A stretch of DNA of 64,000 bases, from assembly GCA_049306095.1 (NCBI GenBank), contig JBAQPU010000060.1:5586-69585 (forward strand), given 5' to 3'. Under the pieces are notes generated by a model. That model worked only from the letters and a program-made list of their open reading frames with translations, searched no databases and was not told the origin of the DNA. Source of the stretch: UBA2336 sp049306095. Its GTDB lineage: Bacteria > Bacteroidota > Bacteroidia > Cytophagales > Cyclobacteriaceae. The translations under genes and the position numbers were made by a program. Positions 48,963 to 56,477 of this stretch are shown here, piece by piece (within the stretch, counting starts at the first letter, position 1; each line of letters starts with the position of its first letter).

Positions 48963-49181
48963 CTATTTATACCTAAATACAATTCTTCCTTTTGTTAAAT
49001 CGTACGGTGACATCTCCAATCTCACTTTATCGCCAGGCAGAATACGGATATAATTCATCCTCATCTTACCCGAAATATGCGACAGTACCTCATGTCCGTT
49101 TTCCAGTTGCACCCTGAACATGGCGTTCGAAAGTGCCTCTAAAATTGTTCCGTCTTGCTCTATCGACTTTTGTTTCGCCAC
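48963..49181 (-). CDS. infA: Translation initiation factor IF-1
   Basis: 72 residues, the standard length. The OB fold shows as EQDGTILEALSNAMFRVQLENGHEVLSHISGKMRMNYIRILPGDKVRLEMSPYDLTKGRIVFRYK, with the end pattern TKGRIVFRYK. It assists initiator-tRNA selection on the 30S subunit. It overlaps map by 22 bases on the same strand. Confidence 0.97.
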   Translation of the reverse strand: MAKQKSIEQDGTILEALSNAMFRVQLENGHEVLSHISGKMRMNYIRILPGDKVRLEMSPYDLTKGRIVFRYK

Positions 49182-49954
49182 TTGTACGAATAATTTTCTT
49201 CTATATACTGATGTGTTGTTAACACCTCGGTTTTATCTTTTAAAACTGCCACCGTATGCTCAAAATGAGCAGATGGCTTTCTGTCGGCTGTGCGGATCGT
49301 CCATCCATCATTCTCCTGAACCACATTCTTAGTTCCCTGATTGACCATCGGTTCAATCGCGAACACCATTCCCGGAACCAACTTCACGCCCTTTCCTCTC
49401 TTTCCAAAGTTTGGAACCTCTGGATCTTCGTGCAGGTCTTTTCCTACTCCATGTCCTACCAGTTCTCTCACTACTCCATACCCAAAGCTTTCTACATAAC
49501 TTTGGATGGCGTAACTCACATCACCAATCCGGTTTCCTGATTTCGCCTGTTCGATCCCTTTCATTAACGAATCGTACGTACGATCTAACAGTTGAAGTGT
49601 TTCTTTGCCAACACCTTCCAACGGATAGGTGTACGCTGAATCACTGTGAAACCCTTTGAACTGAACTCCTCCATCAACGGAGATAATGTCAGTTTCCTTC
49701 AGCTCATACTTACCCGGAAATCCGTGTACCACTACATCGTTGACTGAGATACATAAAGTTGCCGGAAATCCATTGTAATTTTTGAAGGATGGTACTCCTC
49801 CATGATCACGAATAAATTCTTCCGCCACCTTATCCAACGTTGAGGTTTTTACTCCTGGCTTTACCAGTTTCGCCACTTCACCATGAGCTTTCCCAAGAAT
49901 TTGGGCGCTTTGCCTGATGATTTGGAGTTCCTCGTCAGTCTTTAAGTGAACCAT
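49160..49954 (-). CDS. map: Methionine aminopeptidase type I
   Basis: 264 residues. The metal ligands are in their usual context: FPATLCISVNDVVVHGFPG, DIISVDGGVQFKGFHSDSAYTY (two Asp ligands), GHGVGKDLHEDPEVPNFG (His), MVFAIEPMVNQGT (Glu) and AHFEHTVAVLKD (last Glu). It removes the starting methionine from new proteins. The map-infA-rpmJ order is that of the spc operon. The start is close behind the secY stop. Confidence 0.97.
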   Translation of the reverse strand: MVHLKTDEELQIIRQSAQILGKAHGEVAKLVKPGVKTSTLDKVAEEFIRDHGGVPSFKNYNGFPATLCISVNDVVVHGFPGKYELKETDIISVDGGVQFKGFHSDSAYTYPLEGVGKETLQLLDRTYDSLMKGIEQAKSGNRIGDVSYAIQSYVESFGYGVVRELVGHGVGKDLHEDPEVPNFGKRGKGVKLVPGMVFAIEPMVNQGTKNVVQENDGWTIRTADRKPSAHFEHTVAVLKDKTEVLTTHQYIEENYSYKWRNKSR

Positions 49955-49961
49955 TCAGCAC

Positions 49962-51278
49962 TTAAGCCGCAGCAAATTGAGAACGTCCTTTTACTCTGCC
50001 TGATTTCATCATTCCTTCGTAGTGTCTCATCAACAGGTAGCTTTCAATTTGTTGAAGTGTATCGAGGATTACCCCGATCATAATCAACAATGAAGTGCCC
50101 CCGAAGAATTGAGCGAAGTTCTGGCCAACACCGGCTTTCACTGCAAAAGCAGGAAGAATGGCGATGGCTACAAGGAACAATGCACCGGGCAAGGTAATTC
50201 TTGATAAAACTGTATCAATAAAGTCGGCTGTTTGTTTTCCGGGCTTAATACCCGGAACAAAACCACCATTTCTTTTCAAATTATCGGCAATGTCGTTTGA
50301 GTTGATCGTGATCGCGGTATAAAAGAACGTGAAGATCAAAATCAATGAACCAAACAATAAGTTATACTGCCAGGATGTGAAATCGGAGAAAGTAGAACCG
50401 ATATACGCTCCCACATCGCTATCTCTCCAAATACCTGCCAGCAAAGCCGGAATGAACATCAGCGCCTGGGCAAAAATGATTGGCATAACACCTGAAGAGT
50501 TAAGCTTCAAGGGGATGAAATCACGTTTGCCACCATATAATTTATTTCCAACAACTTGTTTCGCGTACTGAATCGGAATTTTGCGTGTTGCTTGTGTTAG
50601 CATAATTACGCCCATCACGATAAAGAATAACACCAACACTTCCACCACAAATAATAATGCTCCCTGCATTCCTCTGTTGTCAACCGCTTCAACGTAGATA
50701 GAAGCCGGGAGACGGGAAACAATACCAATCATGATCAGCATGGAGATACCGTTTCCAATACCCTTATCGGTAATTCGCTCGCCCAACCACATACAAAACA
50801 TGGTTCCTGAAATGAGGATGGTAATGGATGAGAAGTAGAAGAAAAATCCAGGATCAATAATAGCCGCAGGATCGATTGTGCCACGGATGTATCCGTACGC
50901 CTGAAATCCTGTAATAAAAATTGTCAGTACACGCGTAATTTGATTCAGCCGCTTGCGGCCAGAATCACCTTCTTTCTGAAGTTTCTGAAAATACGGAACC
51001 GCAAAAGTCAATAACTGAACGATGATCGATGCAGAAATGTACGGCATGATACCCAAGGCAAAGATGGATGCCCTGCTGAAAGATCCTCCCAGGAATGTGT
51101 TCAACAAATCAAAAATACCCCCCTGTGCACCTGCTCCTAACAAATTAGGGTCGATGCCCGGAAGTACAATGAATGAACCCAACCTGAAGATAATCAGAAA
51201 CCCAATGGTGTTCAGGATTCTGACTCTGAGGTCTTCAATAGAAAAGATATTCCGTATCGTATCAAAAAAACGCTTCAT
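49962..51278 (-). CDS. secY: Preprotein translocase subunit SecY
   Basis: 438 residues with ten hydrophobic helices. Family motifs: the plug and early helices IGFLIIFRLGSFIVLPGIDPN (17-37, in part), SIFALGIMPYISASIIVQLLT, and the C-terminal domain with KRNGGFVPGIKPGKQTADFIDTVLSRITLPGALFLVAIAILP. It forms the protein-conducting channel with SecE and SecG. It lies between rplO and map, as usual. Confidence 0.98.
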   Translation of the reverse strand: MKRFFDTIRNIFSIEDLRVRILNTIGFLIIFRLGSFIVLPGIDPNLLGAGAQGGIFDLLNTFLGGSFSRASIFALGIMPYISASIIVQLLTFAVPYFQKLQKEGDSGRKRLNQITRVLTIFITGFQAYGYIRGTIDPAAIIDPGFFFYFSSITILISGTMFCMWLGERITDKGIGNGISMLIMIGIVSRLPASIYVEAVDNRGMQGALLFVVEVLVLFFIVMGVIMLTQATRKIPIQYAKQVVGNKLYGGKRDFIPLKLNSSGVMPIIFAQALMFIPALLAGIWRDSDVGAYIGSTFSDFTSWQYNLLFGSLILIFTFFYTAITINSNDIADNLKRNGGFVPGIKPGKQTADFIDTVLSRITLPGALFLVAIAILPAFAVKAGVGQNFAQFFGGTSLLIMIGVILDTLQQIESYLLMRHYEGMMKSGRVKGRSQFAAA

Positions 51279-51280
51279 TC

Positions 51281-51724
51281 TTAGATCTTAGTAGCTGTAC
51301 CACCCACTTTCTCAATTGCCTTTAATGCTGTTTCAGAGAAGGCATGTGCCTGAACACTAACTTTTGATTTTAACTCGCCTCTTCCCAACACTTTTATTTT
51401 GTCATTCTTGCCGATAATCCCATTCTCAACTAGTAACTGGAAGCTGATCTCAGCACCTTTATTCCTTTCTGCAATGGTTTCAAGCGTATCAAGATTAACC
51501 GCTTTAAAATAAATTTTATCGTTATTCTTAAAACCGAACTTCGGCACCCTACGTTGTAACGGCATCTGACCCCCTTCGAAACCAAATTTCTTAGAATAAC
51601 CTGAACGCGACTTCGCACCTTTGTGTCCGCGACCCGCTGTGCTTCCGCCAGAACCCTGACCGCGACCAAGTCTCTTATTCGTTTTTGTTGAACCTGAAGC
51701 AGGCTTTAATGTGTGCAACTTCAT
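51281..51724 (-). CDS. rplO: 50S ribosomal protein L15
   Basis: 147 residues. The Gly/Arg/Lys-rich N-terminus (KRLGRGQGSGGSTAGRGHKGAKSRSGY, about 18-44) and the globular end GELKSKVSVQAHAFSETALKAIEKVGGTATKI are typical. It binds 23S rRNA and bridges to 5S. Its stop is 2 bases before secY. Confidence 0.97.
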   Translation of the reverse strand: MKLHTLKPASGSTKTNKRLGRGQGSGGSTAGRGHKGAKSRSGYSKKFGFEGGQMPLQRRVPKFGFKNNDKIYFKAVNLDTLETIAERNKGAEISFQLLVENGIIGKNDKIKVLGRGELKSKVSVQAHAFSETALKAIEKVGGTATKI

Positions 51725-51725
51725 C

Positions 51726-51905
51726 TTACAGTTCTTTTACAGTAACCAAATGATTTACTTTTTGAATCATGCCGTTGATCTGAGGGGTTAACTCCACTTC
51801 AACCGACTTATTCACTTTTCCCAAACCAAGAGCACGCAATGTTTTTTGCTGTCTTTCGACTCTCTTGATATCACTTCTGAATTGTGTAATTCTAACCTTC
51901 GCCAT
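51726..51905 (-). CDS. rpmD: 50S ribosomal protein L30
   Basis: 59 residues from the ATG at 51905-51903 (MAKVRITQFRSDIKR); the frame is open further upstream but would then overlap rpsE, and L30 proteins are about 60 residues. The body RQQKTLRALGLGKVNKSVEVELTPQINGMIQKVNHLVTVKEL is typical. Placed between rpsE and rplO as standard. Confidence 0.95.
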   Translation of the reverse strand: MAKVRITQFRSDIKRVERQQKTLRALGLGKVNKSVEVELTPQINGMIQKVNHLVTVKEL

Positions 51906-51909
51906 GGTA

Positions 51910-52428
51910 TTAACCATTAAATACTTTTGACAATGAAATACCTCTGTTCTTTGCAACCGCAGCGGCATCTCTCATAGAAGAAAGAGCCTTAAACGTAGCC
52001 TTCACCACGTTGTGAGGATTTGAAGAACCTTTCGACTTCGCCAATACATTGTGTACACCTGCACTTTCCAACACAGCACGCATCGCACCACCGGCAATTA
52101 CTCCAGTACCCGGAGAAGCTGGCTTCAACAACACGTGACCACCATCAAACTTACCGGTTGCTTCGTGTGGCACAGTTCCTTTAATGATCGGAACTTTTAC
52201 CAGGTGCTTCTTTGCATCATCCACACCTTTCGTGATCGCATCGGTAACTTCGTTTGCTTTTCCAAGACCGTACCCTACTACACCATTTCCATCACCTACT
52301 ACTACGATCGCTGCGAAGCTGAACCTGCGTCCGCCTTTTACCACCTTGGCTACACGCTCAATGGCTACGACCTTCTCTTTCAGGTCGATTTCGCTGGCTT
52401 TTACTGTACTGATGTTGCTTACTGACAT
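51910..52428 (-). CDS. rpsE: 30S ribosomal protein S5
   Basis: 172 residues. The double-stranded RNA-binding-like part (VVKGGRRFSFAAIVVVGDGNGVVGYGLGKANEV, about 29-61) and the second domain (GHVLLKPASPGTGVIAGGAMRAVLESAGV) are conserved. It acts in 30S decoding accuracy and helicase activity. An inverted repeat lies between rpsE and rplR. Confidence 0.98.
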   Translation of the reverse strand: MSVSNISTVKASEIDLKEKVVAIERVAKVVKGGRRFSFAAIVVVGDGNGVVGYGLGKANEVTDAITKGVDDAKKHLVKVPIIKGTVPHEATGKFDGGHVLLKPASPGTGVIAGGAMRAVLESAGVHNVLAKSKGSSNPHNVVKATFKALSSMRDAAAVAKNRGISLSKVFNG

Positions 52429-52436
52429 ATTTTTTT

Positions 52437-52500
52437 TAGTCTTTAGTCCTTAGTATTTAGTCTTTAGTACTTGCGACTAAGGACTAGTACCTAAAGACTA
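52437..52500. repeat. Inverted repeat of TAGTCTTTAG words inside the spc operon
   Basis: Left arm TAGTCTTTAGTCCTTAGT (52437-52454) equals the reverse complement of 52476-52500 apart from a 7-base insertion. It lies in the 78-base gap between rplR and rpsE, where neighbouring gaps are mostly 1-25 bases. Confidence 0.75.
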
Positions 52501-52506
52501 TCTGGT

Positions 52507-52857
52507 TTAAAATTTCAATCCACCTTCTCTCGCACCTTCAGCGAAAGCTTTAATATTTCCATGATAGAGGTATCCGTTTCTGTCAAACACAATGGTTTGA
52601 ACTCCAGCTGCAGTTGCCTTTTCAGCAAGCTTCTTACCTACATTCTTAGAACTCTCAACACCTAACCTGGTTTTCTCGCCAAGCTCTGTAGTTGAAGCTG
52701 CAGCTAATGTTACGCCTTTGATATCATCGATGATCTGAGCGTAAATACCCTTGTTGCTTCTGAACACAGATAATCTCGGACGGTCAGCGGTGCCTTCCAT
52801 CTTCTTGCGAATACCTGCTTTAATTCTTGTTCTTCTTTCGTTGTTCTTGCCTGCCAT
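52507..52857 (-). CDS. rplR: 50S ribosomal protein L18
   Basis: 116 residues. Conserved pieces: RIKAGIRKKMEGTADRPRLSVFRSNKGIYAQIIDD and VFDRNGYLYHGNIKAFAEGAREGGLKF at the end. It binds 5S rRNA. Located between rplF and rpsE. Confidence 0.97.
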   Translation of the reverse strand: MAGKNNERRTRIKAGIRKKMEGTADRPRLSVFRSNKGIYAQIIDDIKGVTLAAASTTELGEKTRLGVESSKNVGKKLAEKATAAGVQTIVFDRNGYLYHGNIKAFAEGAREGGLKF

Positions 52858-52882
52858 AGTTTTAACTGTCTATGATGCCTAA

Positions 52883-53440
52883 TTATTTAGCAGCAGCCTT
52901 ACCAGCTTTTCTGCGTACAAACTCACCCGTGAAGCGAATACCTTTACCTTTGTAAGGCTCAACTTTACGCAGCGATTTAATTTTTGCAGCCACTTGTCCC
53001 ATCAACTGCTTGTCGATGCCCTCCAGAATAATCGTTGGGTTAGCACCTTTCTCCTGAATGGCCTGTACTTTAATCTCCTTTGGAACCGCTAAAAACACAT
53101 TGTGCGAATAGCCAAGGCTAAGCTCCAACACGTTTGACTGAGCCGATGCCTTATAACCAACACCTACCAATTCCAGCTGTGTTTTGTAACCATTGCTAAC
53201 GCCTTCTACCATGTTGGCGATCAACGCACGATATAAACCGTGCATAGCTTTGTGGCGCTTTTGTTCGGTTGGTCTTTCCACCAATACTGAACCTTCTTCC
53301 TGCTTTACCTGGAAGTCGGCATCAATGATTTGGGTAAGTTCACCTTTTGGGCCTTTCACTGTTACCTGGTGATTCTCTTTAGAGAAGTTGAAGGTAACGC
53401 CTTTTGGTAATGAGACTGGTTGTTTTCCTATACGCGACAT
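52883..53440 (-). CDS. rplF: 50S ribosomal protein L6
   Basis: 185 residues. Motifs: MSRIGKQPVSLPKGVTFNFS, MHGLYRALIANMVEGVSNGY, ELVGVGYKASAQSNVLELSLGYSH and the end KVEPYKGKGIRFTGEFVRRKAGK. It binds near the 50S sarcin-ricin region. Confidence 0.98.
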   Translation of the reverse strand: MSRIGKQPVSLPKGVTFNFSKENHQVTVKGPKGELTQIIDADFQVKQEEGSVLVERPTEQKRHKAMHGLYRALIANMVEGVSNGYKTQLELVGVGYKASAQSNVLELSLGYSHNVFLAVPKEIKVQAIQEKGANPTIILEGIDKQLMGQVAAKIKSLRKVEPYKGKGIRFTGEFVRRKAGKAAAK

Positions 53441-53451
53441 ACCTTATATCA

Positions 53452-53850
53452 TTAATACACGTAACACAATACTTCACCACCCACATTCATTTTGCGGGCT
53501 TCTTTATCGGTAATCACTCCCTTAGAAGTTGAGAGGATCGCTACACCAAGGCCATTTAATACCTTAGGCAGGTTATCAGTACCGCGGTACTGGCGAAGAC
53601 CTGGCGTACTTACTCTCTCTAAGCTAGAGATAGCAGACTCGCGTGTTTCCACGTTGTACTTCAGCGCTATTTTTATAGTGCCTTGCGGGTTTTCACCTTG
53701 CTCGAACTTGTAGTTTAGGATATAACCTTTGTCGAATAACACTTTGGTTATTTCCTTTTTCAGGTTAGAGGCAGGGATTTCCACTACCTTATGGTTTGCC
53801 TTAATGGCATTCCGTAACCTGGTTAAGTAATCTGAAATAGGATCTGTCAT
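53452..53850 (-). CDS. rpsH: 30S ribosomal protein S8
   Basis: 132 residues. Conserved: MTDPISDYLTRLRNAIKANH, ALKYNVETRESAISSLERVSTPGLRQY and LSTSKGVITDKEARKMNVGGEVLCYVY. It binds helix 21 of 16S rRNA and in Enterobacteria represses the spc operon. Here a separate consensus promoter and a hairpin lie in the 176-base gap upstream, so rpsH can be the first gene of its own transcript. Confidence 0.98.
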   Translation of the reverse strand: MTDPISDYLTRLRNAIKANHKVVEIPASNLKKEITKVLFDKGYILNYKFEQGENPQGTIKIALKYNVETRESAISSLERVSTPGLRQYRGTDNLPKVLNGLGVAILSTSKGVITDKEARKMNVGGEVLCYVY

Positions 53851-53867
53851 TTTCTTACTCCTTTCTT

Positions 53868-53897
53868 CTAAAAAGCAAACCCGTCTTTTGAACGGGC
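53868..53897 (-). other. Leader hairpin before rpsH with a short T-rich stretch
   Basis: On the minus strand CCCGT (53896-53892) pairs with ACGGG (53884-53880) around a 7-base loop, followed by TTTGCTTTTT (53879-53870). It lies in the rpsH leader, between the promoter at 53900-53930 and the ATG. It may be an attenuator or an S8-controlled structure, which is only inferred. Confidence 0.5.
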
Positions 53898-53899
53898 TG

Positions 53900-53930
53900 C
53901 AAAGATATTGAACAATTTTTGTTATTCAAA
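53900..53930 (-). promoter_or_regulatory. Consensus Bacteroidetes promoter upstream of rpsH
   Basis: On the minus strand TTTG (53930-53927), a 19-base spacer, then TATCTTTG (53907-53900). Both boxes and the spacing match the Bacteroidetes consensus exactly. Internal to the ribosomal protein operon. Confidence 0.8.
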
Positions 53931-54004
53931 CTGTTATTTGGTTTCCTCCGGCTATTAGCGGGAAGACCTTAATACTCAGCAACCAATATGTCTTTTTAAA
54001 CCTC

Positions 54005-54018
54005 CCCGCCAGGGCGGG
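54005..54018. other. GC-rich hairpin after rpsN
   Basis: CCCGCC (54005-54010) and GGCGGG (54013-54018) form a palindrome just beyond the rpsN stop. The following T stretch on the minus strand is short (GGTTTAAAAAG), so it may be a weak terminator before the rpsH promoter. Confidence 0.45.
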
Positions 54019-54026
54019 ACGCGGTT

Positions 54027-54296
54027 TTACCAGCTTGACTTTGTCAAACCTGGAATTTTGCCATCAGAGGCCATTTGACGGAAAACGTTACGGCAAACAC
54101 CGAATTTTCCAATGTACCCTTTCGGACGGCCTGTGAGTTTACACCTGTTTTTAAGGCGTACCGGAGAGGCATTGCGGGGAAGTTTATCCAACGCAGCATA
54201 ATCTCCAGCCTCTTTCAGGGCCTTGCGCTTGGCAGCATGCAACGCTACAAGCTTCTCTCTTTTTGTCTGTCTAGCAATTACCGATGTTTTAGCCAT
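54027..54296 (-). CDS. rpsN: 30S ribosomal protein S14
   Basis: 89 residues. This is the long zinc-free form: MAKTSVIARQTKREKLVALHAAKR at the start and RNASPVRLKNRCKLTGRPKGYIGKFGVCRNVFRQMA near the end. It lies between rplE and rpsH. A hairpin and a new promoter follow it. Confidence 0.98.
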   Translation of the reverse strand: MAKTSVIARQTKREKLVALHAAKRKALKEAGDYAALDKLPRNASPVRLKNRCKLTGRPKGYIGKFGVCRNVFRQMASDGKIPGLTKSSW

Positions 54297-54304
54297 GCTA
54301 CTTC

Positions 54305-54862
54305 TTAGTTTTTAGATGCGTTTGCGAACGGCATCCCGAACGCCTTCAGGAGCTCATAACTTTCTTCGTCAGACTTGGCAGAGGTTACGAACGTAATGTC
54401 CATACCGCTGATCTTTGTCACTTTATCAATCGAAATTTCGGGGAAAATGATCTGCTCCTTTACACCCAACGTATAGTTTCCACGACCATCAAAACCTTTA
54501 GGACTAACGCCACGGAAGTCACGCACGCGAGGCAGAGCAATGTTCATCAGCCTGTCAAGGAATTCGTACATACTATCGCCCCGAAGCGTTACACGAACGC
54601 CAATTGGCTGGTCTTCTCTCAACTTAAAGTTAGAGATCGCCTTCTTTGATTTAGTAGAAACCGCCTTTTGACCAGTGATGGAAGTAATTTCTTCAAGCGC
54701 TACGTCAATCAACTTCTTGTCGGTTACTGCAATTCCCATTCCTTTGTTGATACAGATCTTTTCGATCTTGGGAACCTGCATGATGGATTTATACTGGAAC
54801 CTGGTTTTCAGGGCCGGCACAATCTCTTTCTTGTATCTGTCTTTTAATCTTGGAGTTGCCAT
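54305..54862 (-). CDS. rplE: 50S ribosomal protein L5
   Basis: 185 residues. Conserved: MATPRLKDRYKKEIVPALK, IEKICINKGMGIAVTDKKLIDVAL and LPRVRDFRGVSPKGFDGRGNYTLGVKEQIIFPEI (in parts). It binds 5S rRNA and contacts the P-site tRNA. Its start overlaps the rplX stop by one base. Confidence 0.98.
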   Translation of the reverse strand: MATPRLKDRYKKEIVPALKTRFQYKSIMQVPKIEKICINKGMGIAVTDKKLIDVALEEITSITGQKAVSTKSKKAISNFKLREDQPIGVRVTLRGDSMYEFLDRLMNIALPRVRDFRGVSPKGFDGRGNYTLGVKEQIIFPEISIDKVTKISGMDITFVTSAKSDEESYELLKAFGMPFANASKN

Positions 54863-55194
54863 TATTTTATGAATTCTCCTGTTTTCTTTGAATACCGCTG
54901 TAATTTTCCTTTCTCGTTTGCCTTACGGCCCACACGCGTTGTTTTTCCGCTTGCAGGATCAACCAGCATTAAGTTGCTGATGTGAATCGATGCTTCTGTC
55001 TTCTTAATTCCACCTTCAGGTTTACCCGCTGATGGTTTCTGATGCTTGGTAATAACATTGATGCCTTCTACGATTGCTCTGTTCTTAGCAACAACCACTT
55101 CCAGCACTTTGCCTTCTTTACCTTTATCATCTCCGGCAATCACTTTTACAGTGTCACCTTTCTTAATGTGCAATTTCACTTTCTTCATTTCCAT
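54862..55194 (-). CDS. rplX: 50S ribosomal protein L24
   Basis: 110 residues (108 if started at the internal ATG at 55188, MKKVKLHIKKGD). The KOW-type fold is visible (KLHIKKGDTVKVIAGDDKGKEGKVLEV, about 7-33). It is one of the first proteins in 50S assembly. Confidence 0.97.
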   Translation of the reverse strand: MEMKKVKLHIKKGDTVKVIAGDDKGKEGKVLEVVVAKNRAIVEGINVITKHQKPSAGKPEGGIKKTEASIHISNLMLVDPASGKTTRVGRKANEKGKLQRYSKKTGEFIK

Positions 55195-55199
55195 GATTC

Positions 55200-55568
55200 T
55201 TAGATTACTTCAGGAGCTAATGAAATAATTTTCATGAACTGCTTTTCTCTGAGCTCACGCGCCACCGGACCGAAAATACGGGTACCACGAGGTTCGTCCT
55301 GAGCATTCAAAAGAACAGCTGCGTTATCTTCAAAACGGATGTACGATCCATCCTTTCTTCTGATTTCTTTCTTGGTTCTTACCACAACAGCTTTTGAAAC
55401 TGTTCCTTTCTTTACCTGGCCGTTAGGCATGGCAGATTTGATCGTCACAACGATCTTATCACCCACTGAAGCATAGCGCTTTCCGCTACCTCCCGGGATA
55501 TGCAAACACAGAACTTCTTTTGCTCCGCTATTGTCTGCTACAGTTAGTCTTGATTCTGTGCTGATCAT
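55200..55568 (-). CDS. rplN: 50S ribosomal protein L14
   Basis: 122 residues. Conserved: MISTESRLTVADNSGAKEVLCLHIPGG, VVRTKKEIRRKDGSYIRFEDNAAVLLN and GTRIFGPVARELREKQFMKIISLAPEV. It forms bridges to 16S rRNA. Confidence 0.98.
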   Translation of the reverse strand: MISTESRLTVADNSGAKEVLCLHIPGGSGKRYASVGDKIVVTIKSAMPNGQVKKGTVSKAVVVRTKKEIRRKDGSYIRFEDNAAVLLNAQDEPRGTRIFGPVARELREKQFMKIISLAPEVI

Positions 55569-55570
55569 AA

Positions 55571-55825
55571 TTACTTCGCTTTTTCAATAATCTGAACTAA
55601 TCTCCAGCGCTTGTTTTTGCTTAACGGACGGGTTTCAGAGATCAATACTGTATCACCAATACCTGCCTCGTTCTTCTCATCGTGCGCCATGAACTTGGTC
55701 GTTTTGTGAACAAACTTTCCATAGATCGGGTGTTTTACCCTTCTGTCTACGGCAACAGTGATGCTCTTCGTCATCTTGTTGCTCACAACCTTTCCAATTC
55801 TTTCTTTACGTAAGTTCCTTTCCAT
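55571..55825 (-). CDS. rpsQ: 30S ribosomal protein S17
   Basis: 84 residues. OB-fold with RNLRKERIGKVVSNKMTKSITVAVDRRVKHPIYGKF and the end TRPLSKNKRWRLVQIIEKAK. It binds 16S rRNA 5' domain. Confidence 0.98.
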   Translation of the reverse strand: MERNLRKERIGKVVSNKMTKSITVAVDRRVKHPIYGKFVHKTTKFMAHDEKNEAGIGDTVLISETRPLSKNKRWRLVQIIEKAK

Positions 55826-55830
55826 AGGAA

Positions 55831-56025
55831 TTATTTTTGAATTTCTTTAGCTCTCAACTCTGTGTTCAATTGTGCGATCAGTCTGCGGGTTGCTCGCATC
55901 TTCATCGGGTTTTCGATGGAAGATACCTGGTGCGCAAACTTCATTTTACGCAACGATTCCTTCTCGCTGGCAATTTTTTCTTTCAGGTCGTTGATGCCTA
56001 ATGCCTTTATTTCTGAATGCTTCAT
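55831..56025 (-). CDS. rpmC: 50S ribosomal protein L29
   Basis: 64 residues, all-helical. Conserved: EIKALGINDLKEKIASEKESLRKMKFAHQ (about 5-33) and the end NPMKMRATRRLIAQLNTEL. It sits near the exit tunnel and trigger-factor site. Confidence 0.97.
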   Translation of the reverse strand: MKHSEIKALGINDLKEKIASEKESLRKMKFAHQVSSIENPMKMRATRRLIAQLNTELRAKEIQK

Positions 56026-56030
56026 AGCTC

Positions 56031-56453
56031 TTATCCTTCTACGTAGTCTTTTCTAACCGTAAACTTCGTTTTAATCGGAAGTTTTCCTTCCGCCAGGCGT
56101 AACGCTTCGCGTGCTGTTGCCATGTTAACCCCACCCGCTTCAAATAAAATAGTTCCAGGCTTAATAACGGCTACCCAATATTCCGGAGCACCTTTACCTT
56201 TACCCATACGAACCTCTGCAGGCTTGCGTGTAATTGGTTTGTCGGGGAAAATACGAATCCACACCTGACCTTCACGCTTCATCGCACGTGTTACCGCGAT
56301 ACGAGCTGCTTCTAACTGACGGGCGGTAATCCAACCACCTTCCAAAGATTTAAGACCAAAAGAACCGAAAGCAATTGAGTGTCCGCGCGTGGCAATACCT
56401 TTCACGCGGCCCTTCTGCATCTTTCTGAACTTGGTACGTTTTGGTTGTAACAT
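56031..56453 (-). CDS. rplP: 50S ribosomal protein L16
   Basis: 140 residues. Conserved: MLQPKRTKFRKMQKGRVKGIATRGHSIAFGSFGLKSLEGGWI (in pieces), RQLEAARIAVTRAMKREGQVWIRIFPDKPITRKPAEVRMGKGKGAPEYWVA and LRLAEGKLPIKTKF. It binds 23S rRNA near the A-site. Confidence 0.98.
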   Translation of the reverse strand: MLQPKRTKFRKMQKGRVKGIATRGHSIAFGSFGLKSLEGGWITARQLEAARIAVTRAMKREGQVWIRIFPDKPITRKPAEVRMGKGKGAPEYWVAVIKPGTILFEAGGVNMATAREALRLAEGKLPIKTKFTVRKDYVEG

Positions 56454-56477
56454 TGCTGTTTACGTTTTCTTTAATAA

